Assembly (NCBI GenBank): GCA_964612925.1
Contig: CAZTFU010000031.1
Coordinates: forward strand, 1 to 19,392
Length of the DNA: 19,392 bases
Reading direction: 5' to 3'
Origin: Phil1 sp964612925
Lineage (GTDB): Bacteria > Bacillota > Clostridia > Christensenellales > CAG-138
Part shown: piece after piece, positions 6,804-15,111 of the stretch
Layout of the letters: each line of letters starts with the position of its first letter
How positions within the stretch are numbered: the first letter of the stretch is position 1
Translations under genes and position numbers: made by a program
Notes under the pieces: generated by a model
Told to the model about the DNA's origin: nothing
Databases searched by the model: none
Seen by the model: only the letters and a program-made list of their open reading frames with translations

Positions 6804-9641
6804 TTACTCGCGCACACCTTTTTCAAGCATTGGTTTTAAGTAAATGCCCGTATAGCTGCGCTCGTTTTGTGCCACCTGCTCGGGCGTGCCGCTACATACA
6901 ATCGTGCCGCCCATGTCTCCGCCCTCGGGGCCGAGGTCTATAATATAATCCGCCGTTTTTATAACGTCAAGATTGTGTTCTATCACGACCACCGTACTGC
7001 CACCGTCACAAAGCCGTTGCAATATGGTTATAAGCCGCTTTACGTCATCCGTATGCAGACCCGTGGTAGGTTCATCGAGTATATACATGGTTTTGCCCGT
7101 ATCGCGCCGCGCAAGCTCCGTCGCAAGCTTCACGCGCTGCGCCTCTCCGCCCGAAAGTGTGGTTGACGATTGGCCAAGGCGAATATATCCCAAGCCGACA
7201 TCATACAGCGTTTGCAGTTTGCGTGCAAGCTTTGGCAGCGGCGCAAAGAATTTTAAGGCTTCTTCAACAGTCATGTCAAGCACGTCGGCAATGGTCTTGC
7301 CCTTGTACTTTACCTCCAGCGTTTCGTGATTATAGCGTTTGCCGCCGCACACTTCGCACGGAACGTATATATCGGGCAGGAAATGCATCTCTATTTTCAA
7401 TATACCGTCACCGCGGCAGGCTTCACAGCGGCCACCCTTTACATTGAAGCTGAATCGACCATTTGTGTAGCCGCGCATCTTGGCATCGGGTGTTTGTGCG
7501 AACACGTCGCGTATCAAGTCAAAAAGTCCCGTGTATGTGGCAGGATTACTGCGCGGTGTGCGCCCTATAGGGGACTGGTCTATATCTATCACCTTATCAA
7601 GGTACTCCATGCCAAGTATTGCATCATATTCGCCGGGTCGCGTGCGTGCGCGGTTAAGATCCCTAAGCAGCGTTTTCTTCATCACCTCATTCACAAGGCT
7701 TGATTTGCCGCTGCCCGATACTCCCGTTACGCAGGTAAACAGTCCAAGCGGTATATCCGCGTCAACACTTTTAAGATTATTTGCCCGTGCGCCGCGTATG
7801 CGCAGCCATTCTTTGTCCGCTTCACGCCTTTTTGCAGGCACGGGTATATATTCCCTGCCCGAAAGGTACTTGCCCGTTATCGAGTTTTCATCAGTGAGTA
7901 TCTGCTGTGGCGTACCCGCAAACACAACCTCCCCGCCGTGTTCGCCAGGGCCCGGGCCTATATCTACAATGTAGTCGGCACTTAGCATTGTCTCCTCGTC
8001 GTGTTCGACAACTATAAGCGTGTTGCCAAGGTCGCGCATGTTTTTAAGCGTTGCGATAAGCTTTGCGTTGTCCCGCTGGTGCAAGCCTATGCTCGGCTCA
8101 TCAAGAATATACAATACTCCCACAAGGCTTGAGCCTATCTGTGTCGCAAGGCGAATGCGCTGTGCCTCTCCACCCGAAAGCGTGCCCGCCGCGCGGGAAA
8201 GTGTCAGATAATCAAGTCCCACGCTTATAAGGAAGCCAAGGCGCGAGTCTATCTCCTTCAGTATCCTGCCAGCTATCATTTCCTCCGTTTTTGTAAGCTG
8301 AAGTTCGTTAAGTTTCTTTTTGGCGTTGCGCACGGTCATGTCGCCGAGTTCCGCTATGTTCATACCGCCCACCGTTACCGCAAGGCTTTCTTTTTTCAGC
8401 CTTCTGCCTTCACAGTCGGGGCACGGAATGTTCGCCATATATTCTTCTATTTCGTGCTTCATATATTCGGACTGGGATTCCCTGTACCGCCGTTCAAGGT
8501 TTGGAATAATGCCTTCAAACGGAGAGTCAAAGCTGCCCTCGCCAAATTCCCTGCGGTACTCTATGTGCATTCGCTCATCGCCCGTGCCGTAAAGTATAGC
8601 CTTGCGCGCCTGCGCACTGAGGTCGCAAAACCTTGTATTCATGTCAAAACCGTATTTTTCACCGAGTGCGGTAAAATACATGCTTGCCATACTGCCGCCG
8701 TTATGACTTTGCCAGCCCGTAACGTTTATCGCACCCTCATTGAGTGTAAGCTCTTCATTGGGAACGATAAGCGCAGGGTCTATCTTCATAAGTGATCCAA
8801 GTCCCGTGCATGTCGGGCACGCCCCATATGGGTTATTGAAGCTGAACATGCGCGGCGTAAGTTCCTCTATGCTCACACCGCAATCGGGGCAGGCATAGTT
8901 TTCGCTGAAAAGATGCTCCTCACCGTTATGTTCCACCTTTGCAAGTCCCGCGCCGAATGCAAACGCCGTTTCAAGAGAGCTCGCCAATCTTCCTTCCGAA
9001 CCCTTACGCACTATTATGCGGTCAACGATAACGTCTATTGTGTGCTTCAGCTTTTTGTCAAGCTTGGGCACATCGGCAATATCATATACCTGACCGTCTA
9101 TTTTTACGCGAACATAGCCATCCTTCTGTATCTGTTCAAGCAGCTTTACATGTTCGCCCTTTCTGCCGCGCACAGCAGGTGCTATTATCTGCACACGCGC
9201 CCCTTCGCCAAGAGACATGACCTGCTCCACAACCTCATCAATGCTTTGGCGGCGTATAACCCTGCCGCATTTCGGGCAGTGCGGTATGCCTATGCGGGCG
9301 TATAAAAGCCTTAAATAATCATGTATTTCTGTTACCGTGCCCACAGTCGAGCGCGGGTTGTTGTTCGTGCTTTTCTGGTCTATGGATATTGCGGGTGAAA
9401 GTCCCTCTATCGTATCCACATCCGGCTTTTCCATCTGCCCCAAAAACTGTCTTGCGTAAGATGAAAGGGATTCAACGTAGCGCCGCTGTCCTTCGGCATA
9501 TATGGTATCGAATGCAAGGCTTGACTTCCCGCTACCCGAAAGCCCCGTAAAAACTATCAGTTTGTCACGCGGTATGGTAAGGTTCACGTTTTTCAGATTG
9601 TGTTCCCGTGCTCCGCGTATAACTATATCATTATTTTTCAT
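6804..9641 (-). CDS. uvrA: UvrABC excinuclease subunit A
   Basis: The 945-residue damage-recognition ATPase of nucleotide excision repair; it dimerises, loads UvrB at lesions and leaves. Length is normal. The first ABC half has Walker A GLSGSGKSS (33-41), a zinc site with C251, C254, C274 and C277, a further Cys pair at 407-410, the signature LSGGEAQ (488-494) and Walker B YILDEPS (511-517). The second half has Walker A GVSGSGKSS (640-648), the UvrA-specific zinc module CEAC...CEVC, a second LSGGEAQ and YILDEPTTGLH. GGAGAG precedes the ATG. It follows uvrB by 24 bases and precedes the nitroreductase-like gene by 29. No LexA-type box was found at the operon promoter. Confidence 0.98.
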   Translation of the reverse strand: MKNNDIVIRGAREHNLKNVNLTIPRDKLIVFTGLSGSGKSSLAFDTIYAEGQRRYVESLSSYARQFLGQMEKPDVDTIEGLSPAISIDQKSTNNNPRSTVGTVTEIHDYLRLLYARIGIPHCPKCGRVIRRQSIDEVVEQVMSLGEGARVQIIAPAVRGRKGEHVKLLEQIQKDGYVRVKIDGQVYDIADVPKLDKKLKHTIDVIVDRIIVRKGSEGRLASSLETAFAFGAGLAKVEHNGEEHLFSENYACPDCGVSIEELTPRMFSFNNPYGACPTCTGLGSLMKIDPALIVPNEELTLNEGAINVTGWQSHNGGSMASMYFTALGEKYGFDMNTRFCDLSAQARKAILYGTGDERMHIEYRREFGEGSFDSPFEGIIPNLERRYRESQSEYMKHEIEEYMANIPCPDCEGRRLKKESLAVTVGGMNIAELGDMTVRNAKKKLNELQLTKTEEMIAGRILKEIDSRLGFLISVGLDYLTLSRAAGTLSGGEAQRIRLATQIGSSLVGVLYILDEPSIGLHQRDNAKLIATLKNMRDLGNTLIVVEHDEETMLSADYIVDIGPGPGEHGGEVVFAGTPQQILTDENSITGKYLSGREYIPVPAKRREADKEWLRIRGARANNLKSVDADIPLGLFTCVTGVSGSGKSSLVNEVMKKTLLRDLNRARTRPGEYDAILGMEYLDKVIDIDQSPIGRTPRSNPATYTGLFDLIRDVFAQTPDAKMRGYTNGRFSFNVKGGRCEACRGDGILKIEMHFLPDIYVPCEVCGGKRYNHETLEVKYKGKTIADVLDMTVEEALKFFAPLPKLARKLQTLYDVGLGYIRLGQSSTTLSGGEAQRVKLATELARRDTGKTMYILDEPTTGLHTDDVKRLITILQRLCDGGSTVVVIEHNLDVIKTADYIIDLGPEGGDMGGTIVCSGTPEQVAQNERSYTGIYLKPMLEKGVRE

Positions 9642-9665
9642 ATACTTCTCTCCGTTGTTCCGCGT

Positions 9666-11702
9666 CTATTTCCGCTTTGGCGATTTTCTGCCGCGACCCT
9701 TATTGCGCCGTGCGCTACCCACGGTACCCGGGGCGGGTTTAGCCACGGTATTGCCTTCACCCGTAAGTTCAAAAAGTTCATCTCTAAGCTTGGCCGCGGT
9801 TTCAAAGTCCAATTCGGCCGCCGCCTGCCGCATCTGCTGTTGAAGAAGCTCTGCGCGTTCTTCCGTCTCCTGCCGCGTCAGGCCGCCGTTTTCCTGCCTG
9901 TTTTTGTGCGATATTTCAAGCACGTTGCGTACTTCCTTCTTAACACTTTTGGGCGTTATTCCGTGCGTTTCATTATAGGCGCGCTGCTTTTCGCGGCGGT
10001 AATTCGTTTCGTTTATCGCTTCGCGCATGGATGGCGTTATTTCATCCGCGTACATTATCACGCGACCGTCAACGTTTCGTGCAGCGCGACCTATCGTCTG
10101 GATAAGGCTTGTTGCGCTCCTCAAAAAGCCTTCTTTATCCGCATCAAGTATCGCCACAAGCCCCACCTCTGGCAGGTCAAGTCCCTCACGCAGCAGATTT
10201 ATGCCCACAAGCACATCGAATTCGCCAAGGCGCAGATCTCTTATTATTTCCATGCGTTCTATGGTTTCTATGTCGCTGTGCATGTACCTTACGCGCACGC
10301 CCATTGAATCAAGGTACTCGGTAAGCGTTTCCGCCATGCGTTTGGTCAGCGTTGTGGCAAGCGTCCTGTACCCCTTTTGCGCCATAAGTTTTACTTCGCT
10401 TAAAAGATCGTCTATCTGACCTTCCACGGGGCGCACGGTTATTTCGGGGTCAAGCAGACCGGTGGGGCGTATAATCTGCTCTACCACCTGCTCCGCACCG
10501 TCAAGCTCATACTCGCCCGGCGTTGCGGATACGCATATAAGTTGGTTTATCCTCTTTTCAAACTCCTCGTACCTCAGCGGTCTGTTATCATATGCGGCGG
10601 GCAGACGAAAGCCGTAATTCACAAGCTCCGTTTTGCGCGACCTATCCCCTGCGTACATGGCGCGTATCTGCGGCAATGTAACATGGCTTTCGTCTATAAA
10701 CATAAGAAAGTCATCGGGAAAATAATCAAGCAGCGTAAACGGCGGTTGACCCGGCGCACGTCCGTCAAAATAGCGGGAATAGTTTTCTATTCCTTGGCAA
10801 TAGCCTATTTCGCGCATCATTTCAATGTCGTACTCGGTGCGTTGTGCAATTCGCTGTGCTTCAAGCAGTTTGTCTTCTGCCTTAAATTCCTCAACGCGCT
10901 TATACATGTCCGCTTCTATATCGCCTATGCTGCGTTCAAGCTTGTCCCTGCCCGTGACATAGTGCGTAGCGGGAAAAATGGCAGCATGGCTCCTGTCGGT
11001 TATGGTTTGACCCGTAAGGGCATTTATTTCGCTTATGCGTTCTATTTCATCACCGAAAAAGCTTATTCTCAGTGCCTTTTCGCTCCAGTTTGCGGGCATT
11101 ACATCCACCGTGTCGCCCTTTACCCTGAAATTGCCGCGGCCAAAATCGAATTCACTGCGCTGATACTGTATGTCCACAAGTTTTTTCAGCATCTCATCGC
11201 GCTCCATTTGCATCCCTTCGCGAACCGATACCGAAAGTTTAAGATATTCCTCGGGATCACCAAGCGCATATATGCACGAAACAGACGCAACGATTATGAC
11301 ATCCTTGCGTTCGTTCAATGCGCTTGTCGCGCTCAGCCTAAGCTTATCTATTTCGTCATTTACCGTTGCGACTTTTTCTATGTATGTATCGGAGGACGCT
11401 ATATAAGCCTCCGGCTGGTAATAATCGTAGTAACTTACAAAGTATTCAACCGCGCTGTCGGGAAAAAATTCCTTAAACTCGCCGCAAAGCTGCGCCGCAA
11501 GGGTTTTATTGTGTGCAATAACAAGAGTGGGCTTTTGCACCCGCTCTATAACCTTTGCCATTGTGAATGTTTTTCCGCTGCCGGTAACGCCCTTGAGTAC
11601 TTGCAGTCTTTCGCCTTCAAGCACGCCACGGCTGAGCCGTTCTATGGCCTGCGGCTGATCACCGCACGGTTCAAAAGGCGTAACGGCCTTGAACACGCCC
11701 AT
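9666..11702 (-). CDS. uvrB: UvrABC excinuclease subunit B
   Basis: A 678-residue helicase-like subunit that takes over the lesion from UvrA, clamps the DNA with a beta-hairpin and recruits UvrC. Visible parts are GVTGSGKT (38-45, Walker A), the hairpin segment YYDYYQPEAY (91-100), DESH (337-340), helicase motifs through QTIGRAARN, and a C-terminal UVR domain with coiled-coil potential (ELDFETAAKLRDELFEL) that binds UvrC. The start chosen is ATG at 11702, because family members begin shortly before FxPxGDQPxAI; a TTG at 11738 would add 12 unrelated residues inside the preceding gene. The ATG is one base past the Dabb stop codon, so translation is probably coupled. Confidence 0.97.
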   Translation of the reverse strand: MGVFKAVTPFEPCGDQPQAIERLSRGVLEGERLQVLKGVTGSGKTFTMAKVIERVQKPTLVIAHNKTLAAQLCGEFKEFFPDSAVEYFVSYYDYYQPEAYIASSDTYIEKVATVNDEIDKLRLSATSALNERKDVIIVASVSCIYALGDPEEYLKLSVSVREGMQMERDEMLKKLVDIQYQRSEFDFGRGNFRVKGDTVDVMPANWSEKALRISFFGDEIERISEINALTGQTITDRSHAAIFPATHYVTGRDKLERSIGDIEADMYKRVEEFKAEDKLLEAQRIAQRTEYDIEMMREIGYCQGIENYSRYFDGRAPGQPPFTLLDYFPDDFLMFIDESHVTLPQIRAMYAGDRSRKTELVNYGFRLPAAYDNRPLRYEEFEKRINQLICVSATPGEYELDGAEQVVEQIIRPTGLLDPEITVRPVEGQIDDLLSEVKLMAQKGYRTLATTLTKRMAETLTEYLDSMGVRVRYMHSDIETIERMEIIRDLRLGEFDVLVGINLLREGLDLPEVGLVAILDADKEGFLRSATSLIQTIGRAARNVDGRVIMYADEITPSMREAINETNYRREKQRAYNETHGITPKSVKKEVRNVLEISHKNRQENGGLTRQETEERAELLQQQMRQAAAELDFETAAKLRDELFELTGEGNTVAKPAPGTVGSARRNKGRGRKSPKRK

Positions 11703-11703
11703 A

Positions 11704-11985
11704 TCAGTACTCGAAATCCACCGAAACGGAGGATTCAAGCACGCTGTGGATGTATTCCTTCACCTTCATGTGTTCTGGATGCGTTGCATATTCGTCAAGC
11801 CCCTGCCTATCATCAAACGTGGCGATAAGCACAAGGTGATATGCACGCGCCGAATCCATGAAGTCAATGCCCGTTTCCATGCTTCTGAGCGACGGTACCT
11901 TGCCCATAAGTCCACTCAGCATGGGGGCTATTTTATAAGCCTCCGCCTTGTCATTGTAGCGGTGGCAAACAACGTGTTTTATCAT
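11704..11985 (-). CDS. Dabb-family stress-responsive alpha/beta barrel protein
   Basis: A 93-residue single-domain protein of the Dabb family (dimeric ferredoxin-like barrel). The opening MIKHVVCHRYND, the central YHLVLIATFDD and the HPEHMKVKEYI segment follow the family pattern. Members bind small hydrophobic compounds or act as cyclases or lyases in some pathways, but most bacterial ones have no assigned reaction. AAGGAG sits seven bases before the start. It is the first gene of the uvrBA transcript, with only one base between its stop and the uvrB start. An extended -10 promoter lies upstream at 12014-12022. Confidence 0.85.
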   Translation of the reverse strand: MIKHVVCHRYNDKAEAYKIAPMLSGLMGKVPSLRSMETGIDFMDSARAYHLVLIATFDDRQGLDEYATHPEHMKVKEYIHSVLESSVSVDFEY

Positions 11986-12013
11986 TTCAGACTCCTTCTA
12001 TGTGCCTTGTATT

Positions 12014-12022
12014 ATTATACCA
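12014..12022 (-). promoter_or_regulatory. Extended -10 promoter of the Dabb-uvrB-uvrA transcript
   Basis: On the minus strand the bases TGG precede a perfect TATAAT (12014-12019), giving an extended -10. A -35 candidate at the right spacing (TACCCA) is poor. The start codon of the first gene is 28 bases downstream. Confidence 0.6.
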
Positions 12023-12051
12023 GAAACGCTTCCATTTGGGTAGAGGGGAAC

Positions 12052-12078
12052 AAAAAGGGAGTCATAGACTCCCTTTTT
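12052..12078 (-). terminator. Rho-independent terminator of the M3 peptidase gene
   Basis: A perfect 12-base stem, AAAAAGGGAGTC (12052-12063) with its complement (12067-12078), around a three-base loop. On the minus strand it lies 16 bases after the peptidase stop codon and ends in five T. It also insulates the promoter at 12014-12022. Confidence 0.9.
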
Positions 12079-12094
12079 CTGTATGTCAGCTTTG

Positions 12095-13792
12095 TTACAG
12101 GCTCATATCGTCAATTTCTTCAAGTGCTTTTACAAGCGGTGCTATCGCGCGTTTAACCGTTCCTTCTTCAAACGGATTTGAAAGGTTGGCAAGTTTGAGC
12201 AGACTGAGGTATGGCAGACTGCCGCCCGCACAGCAAAGACGATAGTAATCCTGCCATGCCGCTTCCCTGTCCTGCTGCATTCTTCCGAAGAATTCAAATG
12301 CGCCCAAGGATGCAAGCGTATAGTCAATATAGTAGAACGGAGATGTGAAAATATGCAGCTTTTGCATCCAGAATCCGCCCTTTTCCATTATCTCAACACC
12401 GTCATAATCGCGGTCGGGCAGATACTTCTTTTCAAGCTCCTTCCACGCGGCGGTACGCTCTGCAGGGGTAAGATCGGGATTTTCGTACACTATATGCTGA
12501 TATTCGTCCACACAGCAACCGTAGGGAATGAATGTCAACGCCTCCATCATGTGCGTATAGCGGTTCTTTACAACACCGTCACCGAAGAACAGCTCAAGCC
12601 ACGGATATGCAAAGAATTCCATCGACATAGAGTGGATTTCGTTTACCTCGCTCGTGCTCCAGCAGAATGAAGAAATGGGCTGATGGCGGCTTGCGGAGAA
12701 AGCCTCAAATGCGTGACCCGCTTCGTGCGTAAGCACGCCAACATCCGCCGCGGAACCGTTGAAGTTGGAGAATATGAACGGCGAATTATAGTCCGCAATA
12801 AACGTGCAGTAGCCGCCGACGTTCTTGTTGGGTCTGGTTTCAAGATCCATCAGCTCATGTTCGCGCATAAAGTCAAAGAATTCGCCCGTTTCCTTGCTCA
12901 TTTCATGGTACATCTTGTTTGCCGCGTCCACCATAAAGTCACGCCCGCCAACAGGATCGGCATTGCCGCTTGTAAACAGCAGCTTTTCATCAAAATAGCT
13001 CAGCTTTTCAAGCCCAAGGCGCTTTGCTTGGCGCTTATACAGCTCGGTGCATACGGGAACTATGTACTTGACAACCTGTTCGCGGTATTTTGCCACGTCA
13101 TCAGCGGTGTAATCCATGCGCCCCATGTTCATATATCCAAGCGGAGTGAAGGTCTTAAAGCCCATTTTCAGGCCCATTTCATGCCTGATATGCACAAGCT
13201 TATCATATATTTCGCCAAGCTTTTCTTCATTATCGGCAAACCAACCCGCCCATGCGTGGAATGCGCCGCGGCGAACGTCCCTATCCTTATCTTCCATATA
13301 TTTAAGAAGGCCGTAGTTGTTGCACTCCTTGCCCTGATAGGTTACACTCATGGAAGCGGTAAGTGCGCTATATTCACTGCTCAGCCTGTTTTCCTCCTGC
13401 ATAAGGGGAATAAGCTCGGGTGTCATGCTCCTTACGCTCAATCCAGCGTTTTTGATGAGCATTTCGCCGTACTTTGCCTCAAAATCCTTCTTAAACGGGG
13501 ATGCTATAAGTGCGGCATCAAACTTTACGTTAAGCTCCGAAAGCAACGGAAGTGTCTCGTCCCAATACGCCTGCTCCGCTTTATAGAACTCGTCCGCTAT
13601 GTTCAGCGTGAAGCGTATCGAAGCAAGCGTTATCATCGTCATGATGGATCTTGCATGCTTTTCGTGTGCCAGAAACACACTCTCAGCCTGTTCAAAGGAT
13701 GTAGCGGCGGAAAAGTCATCTATAAACTTTAACTGCTGTTGCTTTACCTTTTCAAAGTCAGGTCTTTTGTACTCGTACTCGCTAAATTTCAT
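12095..13792 (-). CDS. M3 family oligoendopeptidase
   Basis: A 565-residue cytosolic zinc metallopeptidase of the thimet/PepF clan that trims short peptides from protein turnover or uptake. The active site HEAGH is at 356-360, preceded by GVLT, and the third zinc ligand is the glutamate in SEVNEIHSMSMEF about 25 residues later. YEYKRPDFE at the N terminus and the large helical first half are typical of the M3B/YjbG-like group, which is a little shorter than classical PepF. No signal peptide. AAGGAGG lies seven bases before the ATG. A promoter (13849-13877) and terminator (12052-12078) bracket the gene, so it is transcribed alone. Confidence 0.93.
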   Translation of the reverse strand: MKFSEYEYKRPDFEKVKQQQLKFIDDFSAATSFEQAESVFLAHEKHARSIMTMITLASIRFTLNIADEFYKAEQAYWDETLPLLSELNVKFDAALIASPFKKDFEAKYGEMLIKNAGLSVRSMTPELIPLMQEENRLSSEYSALTASMSVTYQGKECNNYGLLKYMEDKDRDVRRGAFHAWAGWFADNEEKLGEIYDKLVHIRHEMGLKMGFKTFTPLGYMNMGRMDYTADDVAKYREQVVKYIVPVCTELYKRQAKRLGLEKLSYFDEKLLFTSGNADPVGGRDFMVDAANKMYHEMSKETGEFFDFMREHELMDLETRPNKNVGGYCTFIADYNSPFIFSNFNGSAADVGVLTHEAGHAFEAFSASRHQPISSFCWSTSEVNEIHSMSMEFFAYPWLELFFGDGVVKNRYTHMMEALTFIPYGCCVDEYQHIVYENPDLTPAERTAAWKELEKKYLPDRDYDGVEIMEKGGFWMQKLHIFTSPFYYIDYTLASLGAFEFFGRMQQDREAAWQDYYRLCCAGGSLPYLSLLKLANLSNPFEEGTVKRAIAPLVKALEEIDDMSL

Positions 13793-13809
13793 TTGCAGCC
13801 TCCTTGCAA

Positions 13810-13829
13810 GCCGTCCAAAGCAAGACGGC
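13810..13829 (-). other. Small hairpin in the 5' leader of the M3 peptidase gene
   Basis: GCCGTC (13810-13815) and GACGGC (13824-13829) can pair around an 8-base loop just before the ribosome site. It has no T-run. It may only affect mRNA stability; no regulatory class was recognised. Confidence 0.3.
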
Positions 13830-13843
13830 CTTATGCCATTTTC

Positions 13844-13872
13844 TTTATTTTATAACACGACTATGCTATAAT
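13844..13872 (+). promoter_or_regulatory. Promoter of the alanyl-tRNA editing gene
   Basis: A perfect TATAAT at 13867-13872 with a weak -35 (TTTATT, 13844-13849) at 17 bases. It lies 33 bases before the start codon and largely overlaps the opposing peptidase promoter, so the two genes may compete for polymerase. Confidence 0.55.
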
Positions 13873-13877
13873 GCAAA
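13849..13877 (-). promoter_or_regulatory. Promoter of the M3 peptidase gene
   Basis: On the minus strand TTTGCA (13872-13877), a 17-base spacer and TATAAA (13849-13854). The -35 box overlaps the -10 box of the divergent alaX promoter by one base. Confidence 0.55.
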
Positions 13878-13905
13878 GTATATTTTACGATATACGGAGG
13901 CATTT

Positions 13906-15111
13906 ATGACCGTTAAGCTGTACCATAACAACGGCTGTACGCAATGTAAAGCAACCGTTTTGGCCTGCAATGCCAATAATGACGGCACATTTGACATTCT
14001 GCTTGACCGCACGGCAATTTATCCCGAGGGCGGCGGCCAACCAAGTGACGAGGGCAGTATCGGTTCCGCCCACTGCACCCATGCGCGGGATGAAAGCGGT
14101 GAAATCTGGCACAAATGTGATAAGCCGCTCGATATAGGTCAAAGCGTTCACGTTCAAGCGGATGAAGCGGTTCGCCTTGACCATACGCAGCAGCACACGG
14201 GTGAGCATATGCTTTCCGGTCTTGCGCACACCATGTTCGGTTGTACGAACGTCGGTTTTCATATGGCGGATGATATAGTTACCGTGGATTTTGACAAGCC
14301 CCTTTCCGCACAGCAGATAGCCGAGCTTGAATTAAAGGTCAATGAAGCCATTCAGCGGGACATTCCCACCCGCACAATAACCGTTTCCCCCGAAGAATAT
14401 GAAACGATAGAAATCCGTAAAAAGGCCAAGGGGCTAAAGGGCGAAATAACCGTGGTTTACGCAGGCGGAGTTGATTCCTGTACCTGTTGCGGCACGCATT
14501 GCGAAAGCGCGGGGCAGGTCGGCGTACTGAAAATACTTTCCCACATAAATTATAAGGGCGGCGTAAGAATAGGTTTTGTTTGCGGCATGCGGGCCGTTGT
14601 TTCCATGCAACAGGATGCCGTGCGCATGGATGCCATTGCGCGCCGTTTCAGCACATCCGCCGACAAAGCACTTGATGCCGTTATTCGTCAGGGAGATGAG
14701 CTTAGCGCACTAAAGCGCGAATTAAAGCAGCGCACCGATATGCTGCTCGGCTACCGCGCTAACGAGCTTATAAGTAATGCCTCCCTTTGTGGCAAAACAA
14801 GGGTTGTAGTCACGCTTGAGGATGGGCTTGAGCCAAACGAGCTTGGTTTCCTTTGCGAAAAGCTGTGTGGCAGCGGAAATGTTGTCGCGGCCGTGCTTGC
14901 AAAAAAGGATGACGTGCTAAGCTATCGCGTAATGCGTTCAAGTGATGTGGATTTGAGTATGCGTGAGCTTATTCAGGCGGTAAACGCCCTGTTCGCGGGA
15001 AAGGGCGGCGGCAGGGACGATTCCGCACAGGGCAGTGCAAAATTCAGCGGCAATGCGGTCGATGCGGTCGCACAATTAAAGGATTACATTTGCCGCAGGG
15101 TAAAGGGTTAA
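13906..15111 (+). CDS. alaX: Alanyl-tRNA editing protein, AlaX-L type with DHHA1 domain
   Basis: A 401-residue free-standing editing enzyme that should remove serine or glycine wrongly attached to tRNA-Ala. The first part resembles the AlaRS editing domain: PEGGGQPSD near residues 39-47, the zinc motif HTGEHMLSGL near 97-106, and the second zinc pair in CCGTHC near 192-197. The C-terminal half (about 250-401) is a DHHA1-like domain ending in GGGRDDSAQGSA, which binds the tRNA elbow in AlaRS. ATG at 13906 has GGAGG five bases upstream; a longer in-frame reading to 13804 would cross the promoter. Oddities are an N-terminal CxxC (C11, C14) where relatives usually have none, and THC in place of the common THV. 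It ends tail to tail with the PBP gene. Confidence 0.9.
   Translation: MTVKLYHNNGCTQCKATVLACNANNDGTFDILLDRTAIYPEGGGQPSDEGSIGSAHCTHARDESGEIWHKCDKPLDIGQSVHVQADEAVRLDHTQQHTGEHMLSGLAHTMFGCTNVGFHMADDIVTVDFDKPLSAQQIAELELKVNEAIQRDIPTRTITVSPEEYETIEIRKKAKGLKGEITVVYAGGVDSCTCCGTHCESAGQVGVLKILSHINYKGGVRIGFVCGMRAVVSMQQDAVRMDAIARRFSTSADKALDAVIRQGDELSALKRELKQRTDMLLGYRANELISNASLCGKTRVVVTLEDGLEPNELGFLCEKLCGSGNVVAAVLAKKDDVLSYRVMRSSDVDLSMRELIQAVNALFAGKGGGRDDSAQGSAKFSGNAVDAVAQLKDYICRRVKG

Noticed and set aside
10542..11828. A 428-codon plus-strand frame opposite uvrB
   Set aside because: It is antisense to a clear uvrB, rich in improbable residues, and lacks a ribosome site or family features.
11986..12060. Search for a LexA-type operator upstream of the Dabb-uvrBA operon
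   Set aside because: No GAAC/GTTC or CTG/CAG palindrome of the expected spacing overlaps the promoter.
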